DNA of 64,000 nucleotides from SB11 sp943370295 (GTDB taxonomy: Bacteria; Bacteroidota; Bacteroidia; UBA8524), in the NCBI GenBank assembly GCA_943370295.1, contig CALRQL020000002.1:1-64000 (forward strand). The letters run 5' to 3'. Every line of letters starts with the position of its first letter. Position 1 is the first letter of the stretch. The translations under genes and the position numbers were made by a program. Of the stretch, positions 1 to 9,186 are shown one piece after another. The notes beneath the pieces are model-generated. The model saw nothing but the letters and a program-made list of their open reading frames with translations, did no database searches and had not been told where the DNA came from.

Positions 1-264
1 CCCAACGCATTTACCCCGAACAAATACGGTCCTGAACGCAACAATCGTTTCTATGTAACCGCAGAAGGGTTCTTAGGATTTGAGATTTACATCTTCAACC
101 GTTGGGGCGAGAAAGTGTATTACTCAACCGATATCAACGAAGGATGGGATGGTCAGTTCAAAGGAGACTTTGCACAACAGGATGTTTACACCTATGTGGT
201 AAATGTTACCAGCTTCTCAGGCAAACCATACAGCTTCTATGGAACTGTTACTTTGTTGAGGTAA
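1..264 (+). CDS. C-terminal end of a CHU_C (gliding motility-associated) domain protein, 5' truncated
   Basis: The reading frame is open from base 1 to TAA at 262-264, so only the last 87 residues are in the window. They begin PNAFTPN and continue with FEIYIFNRWGEKVY, a GWDG motif and a final YGTVTLLR. This is the gliding motility-associated C-terminal (CHU_C, type B-like) domain, which in Bacteroidota is the tail of large secreted or surface proteins exported by the type IX secretion system. The function of the missing N-terminal part cannot be read here. A strong hairpin follows within 40 bases. The domain call is firm; the kind of protein (adhesin, enzyme, PKD-repeat protein) is unknown. 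Confidence 0.9.
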   Translation, partial: PNAFTPNKYGPERNNRFYVTAEGFLGFEIYIFNRWGEKVYYSTDINEGWDGQFKGDFAQQDVYTYVVNVTSFSGKPYSFYGTVTLLR

Positions 265-296
265 TTACAATTAAACACAAGTATTCTAATCAAATA

Positions 297-331
297 CAAA
301 AGGGCGACCCGCATAGCGGGCCGCCCTTTTA
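297..331. terminator. Bidirectional intrinsic terminator between convergent genes
   Basis: AGGGCGACCCGC at 301-312 pairs with GCGGGCCGCCCT at 316-327 with one A/C mismatch and a 3-nt loop. An A-run lies on the left and TTTT on the right, so the hairpin works on both strands. It sits between the CHU_C gene (+, ends 264) and the DinB-like gene (-, ends 351). Confidence 0.8.
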
Positions 332-350
332 CTTTTGTAAAGCTGAAGAT

Positions 351-881
351 TTACCAGTTATTTCGTTCTTTTAATGCCGTAATGTGTCTTAGATGGTGAT
401 TGCTGTGCCAAGCATACAATCCTGTTACCCTTGCTAATGAAACGGTATATTGGTATTGGGGATGAAAGTACGTTCTTTCAAACTCAACAGTAGAGAGAGA
501 TTGAAGCAGTATCACCCATCGGGCATGTAAACTTTTTAATAACTCCAGTGACACATCAACCGGCATTGCCGAGTCTGCCAATTGTGCCCACTGTTCTTCA
601 AAGTAAGGTTTAATGGTGGGATTGTCTTCTGTTACCGTCAATTTGAAGCGAATGAAAGCATTCATGTGACTATCTGCAAGATGATGAACCACTTGCCTAA
701 TTGTCCATCCATCAGGACGGTAAGGGGTATCAAGTTGCACGTCCGTTAATCCCTCAACAGCATCAGCAAGAAGTTTTGGGAGGCTCGCGATAGTTGCTAT
801 CCACTCAGCAAGGTGAGCCGGATTAATGATTTCGGGGGGAGTATATTTCCCAATCGGGTATTTAAGTTGTTCAATGTCCAT
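351..881 (-). CDS. DinB superfamily, YfiT/BstA-like metal-dependent protein
   Basis: A 176-residue protein of the DinB four-helix-bundle fold, closest to the YfiT/BstA branch (putative metal-dependent hydrolase or thiol S-transferase). The metal-binding histidines are visible: WTIRQVVHHLADSH (H66, H67, H72) and the C-terminal YAWHSNHHLRHI (H159, H162, H163, H166); by analogy with YfiT, H67, H159 and H163 would hold the metal. Length fits the family. No signal peptide, so cytoplasmic. It lies 26 bases downstream of the DUF4249 gene on the same strand and may be the last gene of that transcript, ending at the bidirectional terminator. The substrate is unknown; BstA-type bacillithiol transfer is only an analogy. 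Confidence 0.85.
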   Translation of the reverse strand: MDIEQLKYPIGKYTPPEIINPAHLAEWIATIASLPKLLADAVEGLTDVQLDTPYRPDGWTIRQVVHHLADSHMNAFIRFKLTVTEDNPTIKPYFEEQWAQLADSAMPVDVSLELLKSLHARWVILLQSLSTVEFERTYFHPQYQYTVSLARVTGLYAWHSNHHLRHITALKERNNW

Positions 882-907
882 TACACAAAAGTAATAGACA
901 AGCAGAA

Positions 908-1774
908 TTACTTACGCCTGATGATAAGTTTCTTGTAAGACACTGCCATACCGGTGAAAGAACCTATACCGCCAACCACGGTTGATTTAAGCTGTACAGG
1001 AGTTGCAAACGGCCCTCCGTTATTACGTGCTTGGTCGTATGATTGCCAAAAGTTATATGCAGGCCTGTCAATACTGCTAAAGTAATAATTAATGGTATCG
1101 TCAAAATCAAAGTTGCGTCCGTAAGTAAAGCGTCTGTAAACTCCGTTCACAATTTCATCGTTAAATACATCATCACCGTCATAAATACTACCCCAGCCAA
1201 AATAGTTAGTATCACCGCCAATGCGGTACATTGCTCGGTAGTTATTGCCGGTAGCAGCAGGTTCCATAAAATGTATGGTCATAAACTTACCGGTATCTTT
1301 ATTATTATCGGGGTTAATCCTTACCTCGTAAGTTAGGCTATCCAACGGAATAAGCGTAGGAATAGTAGTAGTGCCGTAAATGTATTTTCCTTCGGCAGTA
1401 ATTTCAAGTTTGTACACTTTTCCTTCTTTTCCAATAAGCAAAGGGTTAAAGTAGATACCGGGTATAGAGTCGGGAGCCAATTCAATCAGTTGTTTCTTAC
1501 TGGCTATATCCCACGTGGTGTCAGTGCCATTCAAAGTACCTTCTGTAATGTAAACCAGTGCACCTTTTACCCCTAACAAATCAAGCTGGGGGTTAAAATA
1601 ATCTACAGTGCGGGATAGTATTACGTAATTGAACAGCGGGCTTAACTGATTAATATATGCTTCAACTACAATTTCAGAGGGGGTTGAGGGCAATTCAACG
1701 TCAATTTCTTTTTCACACGAAGTAAAAAGCAAACCGGCGGTAATAATATAAACGATATGTCTAAGTGACTTCAT
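908..1774 (-). CDS. DUF4249 family lipoprotein, partner of the TonB receptor
   Basis: A 288-residue lipoprotein with a hydrophobic leader and lipobox ending FTSC at Cys20, followed by EKEIDVELP, the typical start of DUF4249 proteins. The rest is a beta-rich body with family-like segments (IVVEAYINQ near residue 36). DUF4249 proteins occur in Bacteroidota almost always beside a TonB-dependent receptor that carries a carboxypeptidase-like N-terminal domain, as here: the receptor gene ends 5 bases upstream on the same strand. A surface-lipoprotein role helping the receptor capture its substrate is the usual inference; the substrate is not known. Confidence 0.88.
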   Translation of the reverse strand: MKSLRHIVYIITAGLLFTSCEKEIDVELPSTPSEIVVEAYINQLSPLFNYVILSRTVDYFNPQLDLLGVKGALVYITEGTLNGTDTTWDIASKKQLIELAPDSIPGIYFNPLLIGKEGKVYKLEITAEGKYIYGTTTIPTLIPLDSLTYEVRINPDNNKDTGKFMTIHFMEPAATGNNYRAMYRIGGDTNYFGWGSIYDGDDVFNDEIVNGVYRRFTYGRNFDFDDTINYYFSSIDRPAYNFWQSYDQARNNGGPFATPVQLKSTVVGGIGSFTGMAVSYKKLIIRRK

Positions 1775-1779
1775 GGGGA

Positions 1780-4170
1780 TTAAAACTTGAAATTCCAGGT
1801 AACTGAAGGGATAATTGGGAAAAGATACACCATGCGTGCTTTGACCGTTTGTGTGGTTACATCAGGGTCGAAATAAATGAAATAGGGATTTGCACGGCTA
1901 TATAGGTTGTATATTGAGAAATTCCAACTGCTTTGATACTTCTTACTATCCGGCTTTGGGGTATAATTAAACGATACATCAGCACGGTGGTAAGCAGGCA
2001 TGCGGAAGTTGGCTATATCCACATAGCGGTCAACAATATTAAAATAGGGTAGGGGCGATTGAGTGCTCAACCCAAAGTTATACGTCATACGCTGTTGTGG
2101 CAAAGTGAGCACGTTGCCGCTGCCGTAAACAAATACAAAGTTGGCATTCCATTTTTTATTAATCTGATGCGTAACCACTACTGATATATCGTGTCGTCTG
2201 TCGTAGCGGTAATAATAAGGATTGCCGTAATTGAACTCGTTAAATGTGCGTGTGGTTTTACTCCAAGTATACCCTATCCAACCAGTGGTTTTACCTCTTG
2301 TTTTCTTAATCAAAAACTCAACCCCGTACGAAAGCCCTTGGCCAAATACCATCTCGTTTTCAAGGTTTTGATTAAAGAACAGCTGTGCACCGGGCTTAAA
2401 CTCTATTTGGTTTTGCATGGGTTTGTAGTATGCCTCAATAGAGGTTTCGTACTCATCCTTTTTAAAATTTTTAAACAATCCAACTGCCACTTGGTCAGCA
2501 ATTTGAGGTTTTACCAGTTTTGAACTGGGCACCCATAAATCAGTAGGTAATGTTGCCGATGATGAGGTAGCTAAGTGCAGGTATTGCAGGGTACGGGTGT
2601 ATGAACCTTTTACCGAAGTTGTTGCATCAATTGAGTAGCGGAATGAAAAGCGAGGTTCGGCACCGTGCCATAGTTTTATTGATTCGCCCTTTTTGTATTT
2701 AACGGATTCTCCGGTAGGTGCGCCTAACTCATCAAAAAGAGGTTGTTCGTATGGACCGATTTGATCGAACATGGAATAACGAAGCCCCGCATTGATGTAT
2801 ATACGTGGCGTGGCTTCATAATCTACTGATACGTATCCGGCACCTTCGTGGGCAAACTGACGGTTAATGGTTTGGTTGATATTAACACCTGATTGCTGCA
2901 CTGATAATATACCCGGAATAAATGTATGGTATATATATTGGGTGCCGTATTTTACCTTCAATTGTTTATTGTGAACATAAAAGTAATCGAGTTTGGCAGT
3001 AACATCTCTTAATCCTGAGTAAACATTTAATGAACCGCTAAGGAACTCAGCAGTTGATTTTAAATCATAATCATTATAAATGACGCTAAGGTTTGAGGTA
3101 AGTTTGGAGTTGTAAGTATGGTTCCAGCGTACACCTGCTATTTTATTTCCCCAGTTTACTGTGAAAGTAAATTTGTTTACACGGTTGTTTACAAACCTAA
3201 ACGCATCCCTACCCATGTAGCCGATAATGTATAAACGGTCTTTGGGCCCCAGGTTGAAAGTTAGTTTTGCGTTAAGGTCGTAAAAGTAAAGGCTGTTGCC
3301 TTTAATGCTATCTGCCAAAAAGGGACGCGCCAATACATCGCCGTATGTGCGACGGGCACTAACCACAAATGAACTTTTTTCTTTTTGTATGGGGCCTTCT
3401 ATCTGCAAACGTGATGAAATAAGGCCGATGCCCCCTGTTACCCGGGTTTTGTAAACATCACCTTCTTTCATCCCTACGTTAACGATAGAGGATAAACGAC
3501 CACCATAATTGGCTGGCATACCACCTTTTACTACTTCTACATTTTCAACGGCATCACCGTTAAATACTGAAAAGAAACCTAATAGATGCGATGCGTTATA
3601 CACCACAGCCTCATCTAACAGCACAAGGTTTTGGTCGGGTCCGCCACCGCGAACATAAAAACCGGTATTCCCTTCGCCGCCGCTTTTAATGCCCGGCAAT
3701 AGGGTAATGCTTTTTAATACGTCGGTTTCACCAAATATTACGGGCAACTGTTTGATGGTTTTACCCGATAGCGAAACAGTGCTCATTTCAACACTTTTTA
3801 CGTTTTTATCGCTGGCTTCTGCTTGCACTTCAACTTCTCCAACACTTACCGCTTCGGCTTCAAGCTTAAAATTCCGTCCGGTATTGGCTTTTATGTCCAA
3901 CTGGATAATTGTGGTTTTATAGCCTACGTACGAAATTTTAACGTTGTATCTACCTGCTGCAACGGATAGTTGATAGTATCCGTTGATATCAGTGGTGGTG
4001 CCAAGTGTATCGGTTCCCATGCACAACACGGTTGCACCTACTAACACCTCACCCGATTGCTCGTCGGTGATTTTACCACTCAGTGTTAGCTGCTTTTGTG
4101 CGTATGCACTAAGGGTACTGATAATTACAAGAAAAAAGGATATGATTAACTTTTTATGTTCTGTTTGCAT
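1780..4170 (-). CDS. TonB-dependent receptor with N-terminal carboxypeptidase-like domain
   Basis: A 796-residue outer-membrane receptor. Residues 1-25 are a signal peptide ending SAYAQ. About 29-110 form a CarboxypepD_reg-like beta-sandwich (LSGKITDEQSGEVLVGATV). A plug domain follows around 135-235 (TDVLKSITLLPGI, GFYVRGGGPDQN, VEVVKGGMPANYGGR). The remainder is a beta-barrel ending with the terminal aromatic in NFKF. It transports an unidentified substrate across the outer membrane using TonB/ExbBD energy. The DUF4249 gene starts 5 bases after its stop, so the two are almost certainly co-transcribed. Length, domain order and this pairing match the common Bacteroidota receptor/DUF4249 module rather than a SusCD pair, and no SusD gene is present. 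Confidence 0.93.
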   Translation of the reverse strand: MQTEHKKLIISFFLVIISTLSAYAQKQLTLSGKITDEQSGEVLVGATVLCMGTDTLGTTTDINGYYQLSVAAGRYNVKISYVGYKTTIIQLDIKANTGRNFKLEAEAVSVGEVEVQAEASDKNVKSVEMSTVSLSGKTIKQLPVIFGETDVLKSITLLPGIKSGGEGNTGFYVRGGGPDQNLVLLDEAVVYNASHLLGFFSVFNGDAVENVEVVKGGMPANYGGRLSSIVNVGMKEGDVYKTRVTGGIGLISSRLQIEGPIQKEKSSFVVSARRTYGDVLARPFLADSIKGNSLYFYDLNAKLTFNLGPKDRLYIIGYMGRDAFRFVNNRVNKFTFTVNWGNKIAGVRWNHTYNSKLTSNLSVIYNDYDLKSTAEFLSGSLNVYSGLRDVTAKLDYFYVHNKQLKVKYGTQYIYHTFIPGILSVQQSGVNINQTINRQFAHEGAGYVSVDYEATPRIYINAGLRYSMFDQIGPYEQPLFDELGAPTGESVKYKKGESIKLWHGAEPRFSFRYSIDATTSVKGSYTRTLQYLHLATSSSATLPTDLWVPSSKLVKPQIADQVAVGLFKNFKKDEYETSIEAYYKPMQNQIEFKPGAQLFFNQNLENEMVFGQGLSYGVEFLIKKTRGKTTGWIGYTWSKTTRTFNEFNYGNPYYYRYDRRHDISVVVTHQINKKWNANFVFVYGSGNVLTLPQQRMTYNFGLSTQSPLPYFNIVDRYVDIANFRMPAYHRADVSFNYTPKPDSKKYQSSWNFSIYNLYSRANPYFIYFDPDVTTQTVKARMVYLFPIIPSVTWNFKF

Positions 4171-4236
4171 AAGTATTGGTCACCACAAACAGACAAAAAA
4201 ACGGCCAAAAACGTTGTTTTATTTTGATGAAGTGGA

Positions 4237-5940
4237 TTAATCTTTGGTTAAAGTAAAACCGTGGGTAGCCCCTCCGATTTTAATTTCTATTTGATATGTA
4301 CCCGGTTTAAGGCCGTCTAACTCTGTGAAAACAACTTTATTGAAGCCTTTTTCAAACCCTTGAGTATTAAACGTTCTGATGGTTTGCCCTGCTGTTGTGT
4401 TAAGGCGGGCATCAATTTTCTGTTTTTTGGTAAGGTACACAATAACCCCGAAAGCTTTATTAAAAGTTTTGGGAGGTGCGGTTTCAATGCTGTTTTTGTT
4501 GTAATCAAAATAAGCATCATTGCCCAAATAACGGTTTGCTCTAACAAAGTTGGGGATGCCATTTCCAAACGCGGTATCAGGGTTTGCAAAACGGTGACCG
4601 CTAAGTTGCAAGGCTGCTATTATCTCTTGTACCGTTTTGTTGGGGTTTGCCTGGCGCAAGCACGCTACCATACCGCATAGTATAGGCGATGCAAACGAGG
4701 TACCTTGGTTGGGTACAAAAACATCGGCAACGGTGGCCACATACGCTTGTGTAGCTTGTGCAGTTACTTCGGGCTTTAACCTTCCATCGGCAGTAGGGCC
4801 GTAGCTGCTAAAATCAGCAAACGTACTATCGGCGTTTACACCGCCAACTGTAAGAATACCTTCTGCATCCGCAGGGGCACCTATATAAGTCCATTCGTCA
4901 TTACCTTCATTACCCGCCGCATTACAAACAATAATTCCCTTTTGTGCAGCAATGCCAGCGGCACGGCTGGCTACACTGGTTTTTCCGTCAAGTTGTTTGT
5001 ATTTGTGGCTGGTGCTGTTATCATCAAATGTGCTGTAGCCCAATGATGAGTTGATAATATCTACTCCGGCACTGTCGGCAAATTCAGCACCGCTTACCCA
5101 GTTGTATTCTTCAATCAGAAATTCAGTATTGGCATCTTCGGTACGCAGCAACCAGTATGATGCATCGGGAGCAGTACCTACCATTTTACCGGGAGTTCTC
5201 GCCGCCATGCACGACAATACATTCATACCGTGATTGTTATCGTCATACACGTTACTGTCTTGCCTCACAAAATCCCAAGTACCCAATAGCTGTCCGTTAG
5301 TATATAAATGCTGAAAGGTTTTTATCTTGTTCACATTCATAAAGCCGCCGTCAAGCACGGCTATGGTAACCCCTTTTCCGGTTAAACCTAAGCGGTGCAT
5401 AGCAGCCCCGTTCAACATCTCAATTTGATTAAACCCTTTTCCGTAATACTCTTTGTTATAGGGTGTAAGTTCAACAGCCGGTTGCATTGTCCCGTCATTG
5501 GTCTCGGGAGCCTCTTCGCCCACTGCCATCAGCATCTCCATCAGGTATTCAAGTCTTGAGTTGTCTTTACTGTCGTACACCCCCACTTTTTCAATACCTT
5601 TTACAAACGGCAAGGCCATAAGTGTTTTAATGGCAGCATTATCTGCGGTTTGTATGGAAACTCCGTTTAGCCAACGTGAAGTGTTTAAGACCTGCACGCC
5701 TGTAGCGGTTACTTTTTTCAAGTAATCAGGGTTTACAGGAAAGTCCTCCTCGGTAATAACAATACCAAATTTAGCGCGGCGTTCAATGGCTTTTTTTGAT
5801 AAAAAAGTTTCAGGCTGTTTAATACTGTACGGGCTGTTTTTTTTATCAGTAAACTGCACCCAAAATTTTAATGTATCCCCGTAGCTTGCAAAAGCAAATA
5901 GAGGGAGAACAAATAATATTAATGCTGAAATTTTTTTCAT
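4237..5940 (-). CDS. Secreted S8 (subtilisin-like) serine peptidase with T9SS-like tail
   Basis: A 567-residue peptidase. Residues 1-19 are a signal peptide. The N-terminal region (KFWVQFTDK, AIERRAKFGI, LNTSRWLNGV) matches the prodomain-like segment of Bacteroidota S8 enzymes. The catalytic triad is complete: D197 in VLDGG, H237 in NNHGMNV and S415 in GTSFASP, with oxyanion-hole N344 in AAGNEG. The last 60 residues (GQTIRTFN, FEKGFNKVVF, LKPGTYQIEI, FTLTKD) resemble a T9SS type A sorting domain, so it is probably exported to the cell surface or medium. It lies 66 bases upstream of the TonB receptor on the same strand and 55 bases after mnmA; linkage to either operon is possible but unproven. 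Confidence 0.93.
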   Translation of the reverse strand: MKKISALILFVLPLFAFASYGDTLKFWVQFTDKKNSPYSIKQPETFLSKKAIERRAKFGIVITEEDFPVNPDYLKKVTATGVQVLNTSRWLNGVSIQTADNAAIKTLMALPFVKGIEKVGVYDSKDNSRLEYLMEMLMAVGEEAPETNDGTMQPAVELTPYNKEYYGKGFNQIEMLNGAAMHRLGLTGKGVTIAVLDGGFMNVNKIKTFQHLYTNGQLLGTWDFVRQDSNVYDDNNHGMNVLSCMAARTPGKMVGTAPDASYWLLRTEDANTEFLIEEYNWVSGAEFADSAGVDIINSSLGYSTFDDNSTSHKYKQLDGKTSVASRAAGIAAQKGIIVCNAAGNEGNDEWTYIGAPADAEGILTVGGVNADSTFADFSSYGPTADGRLKPEVTAQATQAYVATVADVFVPNQGTSFASPILCGMVACLRQANPNKTVQEIIAALQLSGHRFANPDTAFGNGIPNFVRANRYLGNDAYFDYNKNSIETAPPKTFNKAFGVIVYLTKKQKIDARLNTTAGQTIRTFNTQGFEKGFNKVVFTELDGLKPGTYQIEIKIGGATHGFTLTKD

Positions 5941-5995
5941 CTGTAAGAGGTTATTTCTTATGTGTATTAAAAGCTAGCTGTAAAGGCTAATGAAC

Positions 5996-7102
5996 TCATA
6001 CTTCAAAACTCGATTCAATCCATCCGCCGCCAATTACATCGTCACCATCATAAAATACCGCCGATTGACCGGGGGCAATAGCATTTACTTTTGAGTTAAA
6101 CAGCACTTTCATTTTGTTATCGTGTTGCTCAATCATTGCGTGGCTGCCGGCATCTTTGTAGCGTATTTTGGTTAAGGCATCCATTTGGCCGTCAATCTCC
6201 CCGTATTTTTGCAGGTTAAGATTGCGTACCCACATACCGTTGCGTTGCAATTCTTCTTGAGGGCCCAAAACAATAGTATTGGTATCGGGTTGAATGTCAA
6301 CCACAAACATAGGTTCGCCCACAGCTATCTCAAGTCCTTTTCGTTGACCGATAGTATAAAACGGATAACCTCTGTGTTTGCCGATAACTGTGCCGTCTTT
6401 GCGCACAAAGTTGCCGCCGTTCACACGTTCTTCAAGCCCTTCAACTTTGTTTTTCAAAAAGCTACGGTAATCATTATCGGGCACAAAGCAAATCTCGTAG
6501 CTCTCGCTTTTTTTAGCAAGTTCACTATAGCCCATATCAATGGCCATTTGCTTAATCTCGGTCTTGTGGTAATGCCCCATAGGGAAACGGGTGCGGGCAA
6601 GGTTTTTTTGAGCCAGTCCCCACAACACATACGATTGGTCTTTATTCAAGTCCTTACCGCGTGATATATAATACCTGCTGTTGTCAGGATTTTGATTCAG
6701 TTTGGCATAGTGCCCTGTGGCAATAAACTCGCAATCCAGCATATCTGCACGGCGTAGTAAGGCTTCCCATTTAATATGGGTATTGCATAACACACAAGGG
6801 TTTGGGGTGCGACCTGCCAAATATTCATCCACAAAATTGTCAATCACAAAATTGCCGAACTCATCCCTTATATCCAGTATCATGTGGTGAATGCCGTGCT
6901 GTACCGATATACTTCTTGCATCGTTTATAGAATCGAGGCTGCAACAGCCTGTTTCTTTACCATTAACTCCTGATGTGGCATAATCCCATGTTTTCATGGT
7001 GATACCCACCACTTCGTACCCTTCTTCTTTTAACATAATGGCAGTAACGGTACTATCAATACCGCCACTCATGGCCACTAATATTTTTCCTTTTTTACTC
7101 AT
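5996..7102 (-). CDS. mnmA: tRNA-specific 2-thiouridylase MnmA
   Basis: MnmA adds sulfur to uridine 34 of tRNA-Lys, -Glu and -Gln in the cytoplasm. The PP-loop SGGIDS (12-17) binds ATP. C103 in NPCVLCN and C205 in SYEICFV are the two catalytic cysteines that form the persulfide. The FYTIGQRKG and GGGWI segments are also typical. I start at the ATG at 7100-7102 (MSKKGKILVAMSGG), giving 368 residues, the usual family length; the frame is open for 52 more codons upstream, but that stretch (MFWQGCCYC...) does not resemble the family and overlaps the probable promoter. It stands first in a run of minus-strand genes. Confidence 0.96.
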   Translation of the reverse strand: MSKKGKILVAMSGGIDSTVTAIMLKEEGYEVVGITMKTWDYATSGVNGKETGCCSLDSINDARSISVQHGIHHMILDIRDEFGNFVIDNFVDEYLAGRTPNPCVLCNTHIKWEALLRRADMLDCEFIATGHYAKLNQNPDNSRYYISRGKDLNKDQSYVLWGLAQKNLARTRFPMGHYHKTEIKQMAIDMGYSELAKKSESYEICFVPDNDYRSFLKNKVEGLEERVNGGNFVRKDGTVIGKHRGYPFYTIGQRKGLEIAVGEPMFVVDIQPDTNTIVLGPQEELQRNGMWVRNLNLQKYGEIDGQMDALTKIRYKDAGSHAMIEQHDNKMKVLFNSKVNAIAPGQSAVFYDGDDVIGGGWIESSFEV

Positions 7103-7105
7103 GGT

Positions 7106-7125
7106 TTTATCTTTGCAAAGATAAA
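7106..7125. promoter_or_regulatory. 20-bp perfect palindrome made of two back-to-back -7 boxes
   Basis: TTTATCTTTG at 7106-7115 is followed directly by its reverse complement CAAAGATAAA at 7116-7125. Each half contains TATCTTTG, a match to the Bacteroidota -7 consensus TAnnTTTG, one on each strand. The minus-strand box (7116-7123) lies 13 bases above the mnmA ATG, a plausible -7 element with a very short leader. The plus-strand box points toward the sigma-factor gene 170 bases away. No TTTG -33 element is visible at the right distance, so this could instead be an operator. Confidence 0.45.
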
Positions 7126-7285
7126 GGTATTTACAATGGGACTTTTGTTTAATACAGATTGTCCCTTGATAGTAAACGCCTTTATCGGTAAAATCGCTAT
7201 CTTTATAGTAGTTATATAAAAAATTTATGGTGCAGTAACAACATCCCTGCCAAAACAATCGTCAAATAAAGTACACCTGCCAAAG

Positions 7286-7843
7286 ATGAACGAGCAACTG
7301 ATTGATTTATGCCGAAACAATGACCGTAAGGCCCAAAAAAGGCTTTATGAGTACTTTTTTGGTAAAATGTATGCGGTGTGCTTGCGGTATGTGAAACAGG
7401 AGGATGATGCTTTGGAGGTGTTGAATGCAGGTTTTTTTAAGGTGTTTAAAAACATAGCACAGTTTAAAAACCAAGGTAGTTTTGAAGGGTGGGTGAAAAG
7501 GATTGTAATTAATACGGCTCTTGATTTTATTAAGGAGCATAAAAACTACAATCAGAATATTTACCCTAATACCGAGTACCTGGATATATATAATGGTAGT
7601 ACTGATAACTCAGTAATATCAAAATTTAATATGCAGGAGTTGACGGCAATGATTAACCAATTGCCGCCAATGGCAAAAGCAGTGTTTAATATGTATGCTA
7701 TTGATGGATATTCTCACAAGGAAATCAGCGACCAATTAAACATTTCGGAAGTTACATCACGCACTTACCTTCATGCTGCAAGGCAGAAGTTAAAGATGCT
7801 AATTAAAAAAAAGGATAAGGCAGAAGTAAGTTATGGACAATAA
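7286..7843 (+). CDS. ECF-type RNA polymerase sigma factor
   Basis: A 185-residue sigma-70 family protein of the extracytoplasmic-function class. Region 2 spans about residues 10-80 (YEYFFGKMYAVCLRYV, ALEVLNAGFFKVFKNI, FEGWVKRIVINTALDF). Region 4 spans about 115-170 (LPPMAKAVFNMYAIDGYSH, KEISDQLNISEVTSRTYL, ARQKLKMLIKKK), the helix-turn-helix for the -35 region. Its stop overlaps the next gene by 11 bases, implying translational coupling. The neighbour has an inner-membrane helix and a C-terminal barrel-like domain, so it may control this sigma factor. Target genes cannot be read from the window; autoregulation of the four-gene operon is likely. Confidence 0.92.
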   Translation: MNEQLIDLCRNNDRKAQKRLYEYFFGKMYAVCLRYVKQEDDALEVLNAGFFKVFKNIAQFKNQGSFEGWVKRIVINTALDFIKEHKNYNQNIYPNTEYLDIYNGSTDNSVISKFNMQELTAMINQLPPMAKAVFNMYAIDGYSHKEISDQLNISEVTSRTYLHAARQKLKMLIKKKDKAEVSYGQ

Positions 7844-9185
7844 CATTAATGATATAGACAAGTTTTTCAGGGATAACCTTGAAGGCCAAAGCAGCCCGTA
7901 TGTTCCCGGGGCATGGGAACGTATGGAGGCCATGCTTGATAATGGCAATTCAGGGTATTTACTGCAAAACGCAAACCGGTATATATTGGCCAGTGTGGTA
8001 GGGGCTATTGTACTGGCGGGTTCTGTTGTGGCCTATGTATCTGGCTACAATTCAACCAACGGTTCGTTGGCACAAAAACCTGCTAATGTGGCAGCAACAA
8101 CTATTGAAACTCCAGCAGCTGATAACAGCAGCGAACAAATTAATGCCCAAACACAAGACCAAGCAAGTAACACCCCTAACGCAACTGATGTAACAGCTGC
8201 AAATGCAGGGGAAAATAATACAACCAGCACCAAAACAACTACAGCACCACGCAACAATAAACAAAAAGGAATTATTCCTCCTGCAACTGTTAAAGGTGAT
8301 GATGCTGAACAGCCCGAACAACCTTTGGCGGCTGTAACTGCTGATGACGACATAGAAGTTGCCGAACCCGTAGTTGTTGCTGAACCAGCCGTTGTTGAAA
8401 CACAAACTTTGCTTGAAAAGCAAAGTTACTTGAACGAGCTTTTAGCTTCAAGGCCATATACAATAAACGGGTACGTAGTTACTGAAGAAACTGCGGATGC
8501 TGAAACTAAAAAATCATTCAACACTTTTGAGGCTTTGCAAGCTCAACGCCGCAGCGAAGACTCGAAACGAGGCATATTTAATTGGAATTACGGTTTAGCC
8601 CTTGGCGCTAATTTTAGCCCTGTGCTAAGCAATACCGGCGGTAAAGGATGGGGAAGCGGATTGTATGCAGGTTTGTTTGTTAATCGCGCCATAAATACTC
8701 GGTTTTCTGTGGGCTTAGAAGCATCTTATTTGCGCAGAAACAGCAATAGCATTAGCCGTAGTATTACCCAAACCACCTATTTCTTTGAGAAAACTACTAC
8801 TTCATATTTCTTAGTTACCAAAGCTTTTGATTATGTGCAAGTGCCTGTAAGTATAAATTATACAGCAATAACAAACCACAAGTTTAGCGCAGGCTTTGTA
8901 TCATCAATACTTATAAATGCACAAACCGAAGTAGCACAAAACAAGCAAAACAGTAGTGAAACAGTAATTAAGACCACTACTGAAAAGGGTGTGTATGAAG
9001 ATTTGCGCCGATTTGGTTTTGGATTAATGGCAGGATATGAATACAGATTGCCCGGAATTTACAGCATAGGATTACGTTACCACCAACAATTAAACGATTT
9101 AACCATAAACAGCTATTTTAATGATGGCAAAAAGCACTTGCCTGCTGATGTGCAAGTGTTTTTGAAATTGAACCTGAACAGATAA
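7833..9185 (+). CDS. Anti-sigma-like membrane protein with C-terminal beta-barrel-like domain
   Basis: A 450-residue protein starting inside the sigma-factor gene. Residues 1-45 (IDKFFRDNLEG, SPYVPGAWERMEAML) resemble the cytoplasmic N-terminus found on many Bacteroidota proteins encoded after ECF sigma genes. A single hydrophobic helix follows at about 50-69. Residues 75-170 are a low-complexity Thr/Ala/Asn/Gln-rich linker. From about 250 to the end the pattern is an outer-membrane beta-barrel-like domain (YGLALGANFSPVLS, GLYAGLFVNRAI, FSVGLEASYL, GYEYRLPGIYSIGLRY). There is no cleavable signal peptide. The combination of an inner-membrane anchor and barrel-like strands is odd; the likely role is to control the sigma factor, but this is inference from position. 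Confidence 0.7.
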   Translation: MDNNINDIDKFFRDNLEGQSSPYVPGAWERMEAMLDNGNSGYLLQNANRYILASVVGAIVLAGSVVAYVSGYNSTNGSLAQKPANVAATTIETPAADNSSEQINAQTQDQASNTPNATDVTAANAGENNTTSTKTTTAPRNNKQKGIIPPATVKGDDAEQPEQPLAAVTADDDIEVAEPVVVAEPAVVETQTLLEKQSYLNELLASRPYTINGYVVTEETADAETKKSFNTFEALQAQRRSEDSKRGIFNWNYGLALGANFSPVLSNTGGKGWGSGLYAGLFVNRAINTRFSVGLEASYLRRNSNSISRSITQTTYFFEKTTTSYFLVTKAFDYVQVPVSINYTAITNHKFSAGFVSSILINAQTEVAQNKQNSSETVIKTTTEKGVYEDLRRFGFGLMAGYEYRLPGIYSIGLRYHQQLNDLTINSYFNDGKKHLPADVQVFLKLNLNR

Positions 9186-9186
9186 G

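Noticed and set aside
6185..6664. 159-residue plus-strand frame
   Set aside because: Antisense to mnmA, no recognisable domain.
7103..7258. 52-residue N-terminal extension of MnmA in the open frame
   Set aside because: The stretch is Cys/Tyr-rich and unlike MnmA, and contains the probable promoter palindrome; the ATG at 7102 gives the normal family length.
8045..8423. Minus-strand frames rich in Cys/Ser/Val
   Set aside because: They are antisense to the low-complexity linker of the barrel-like protein.
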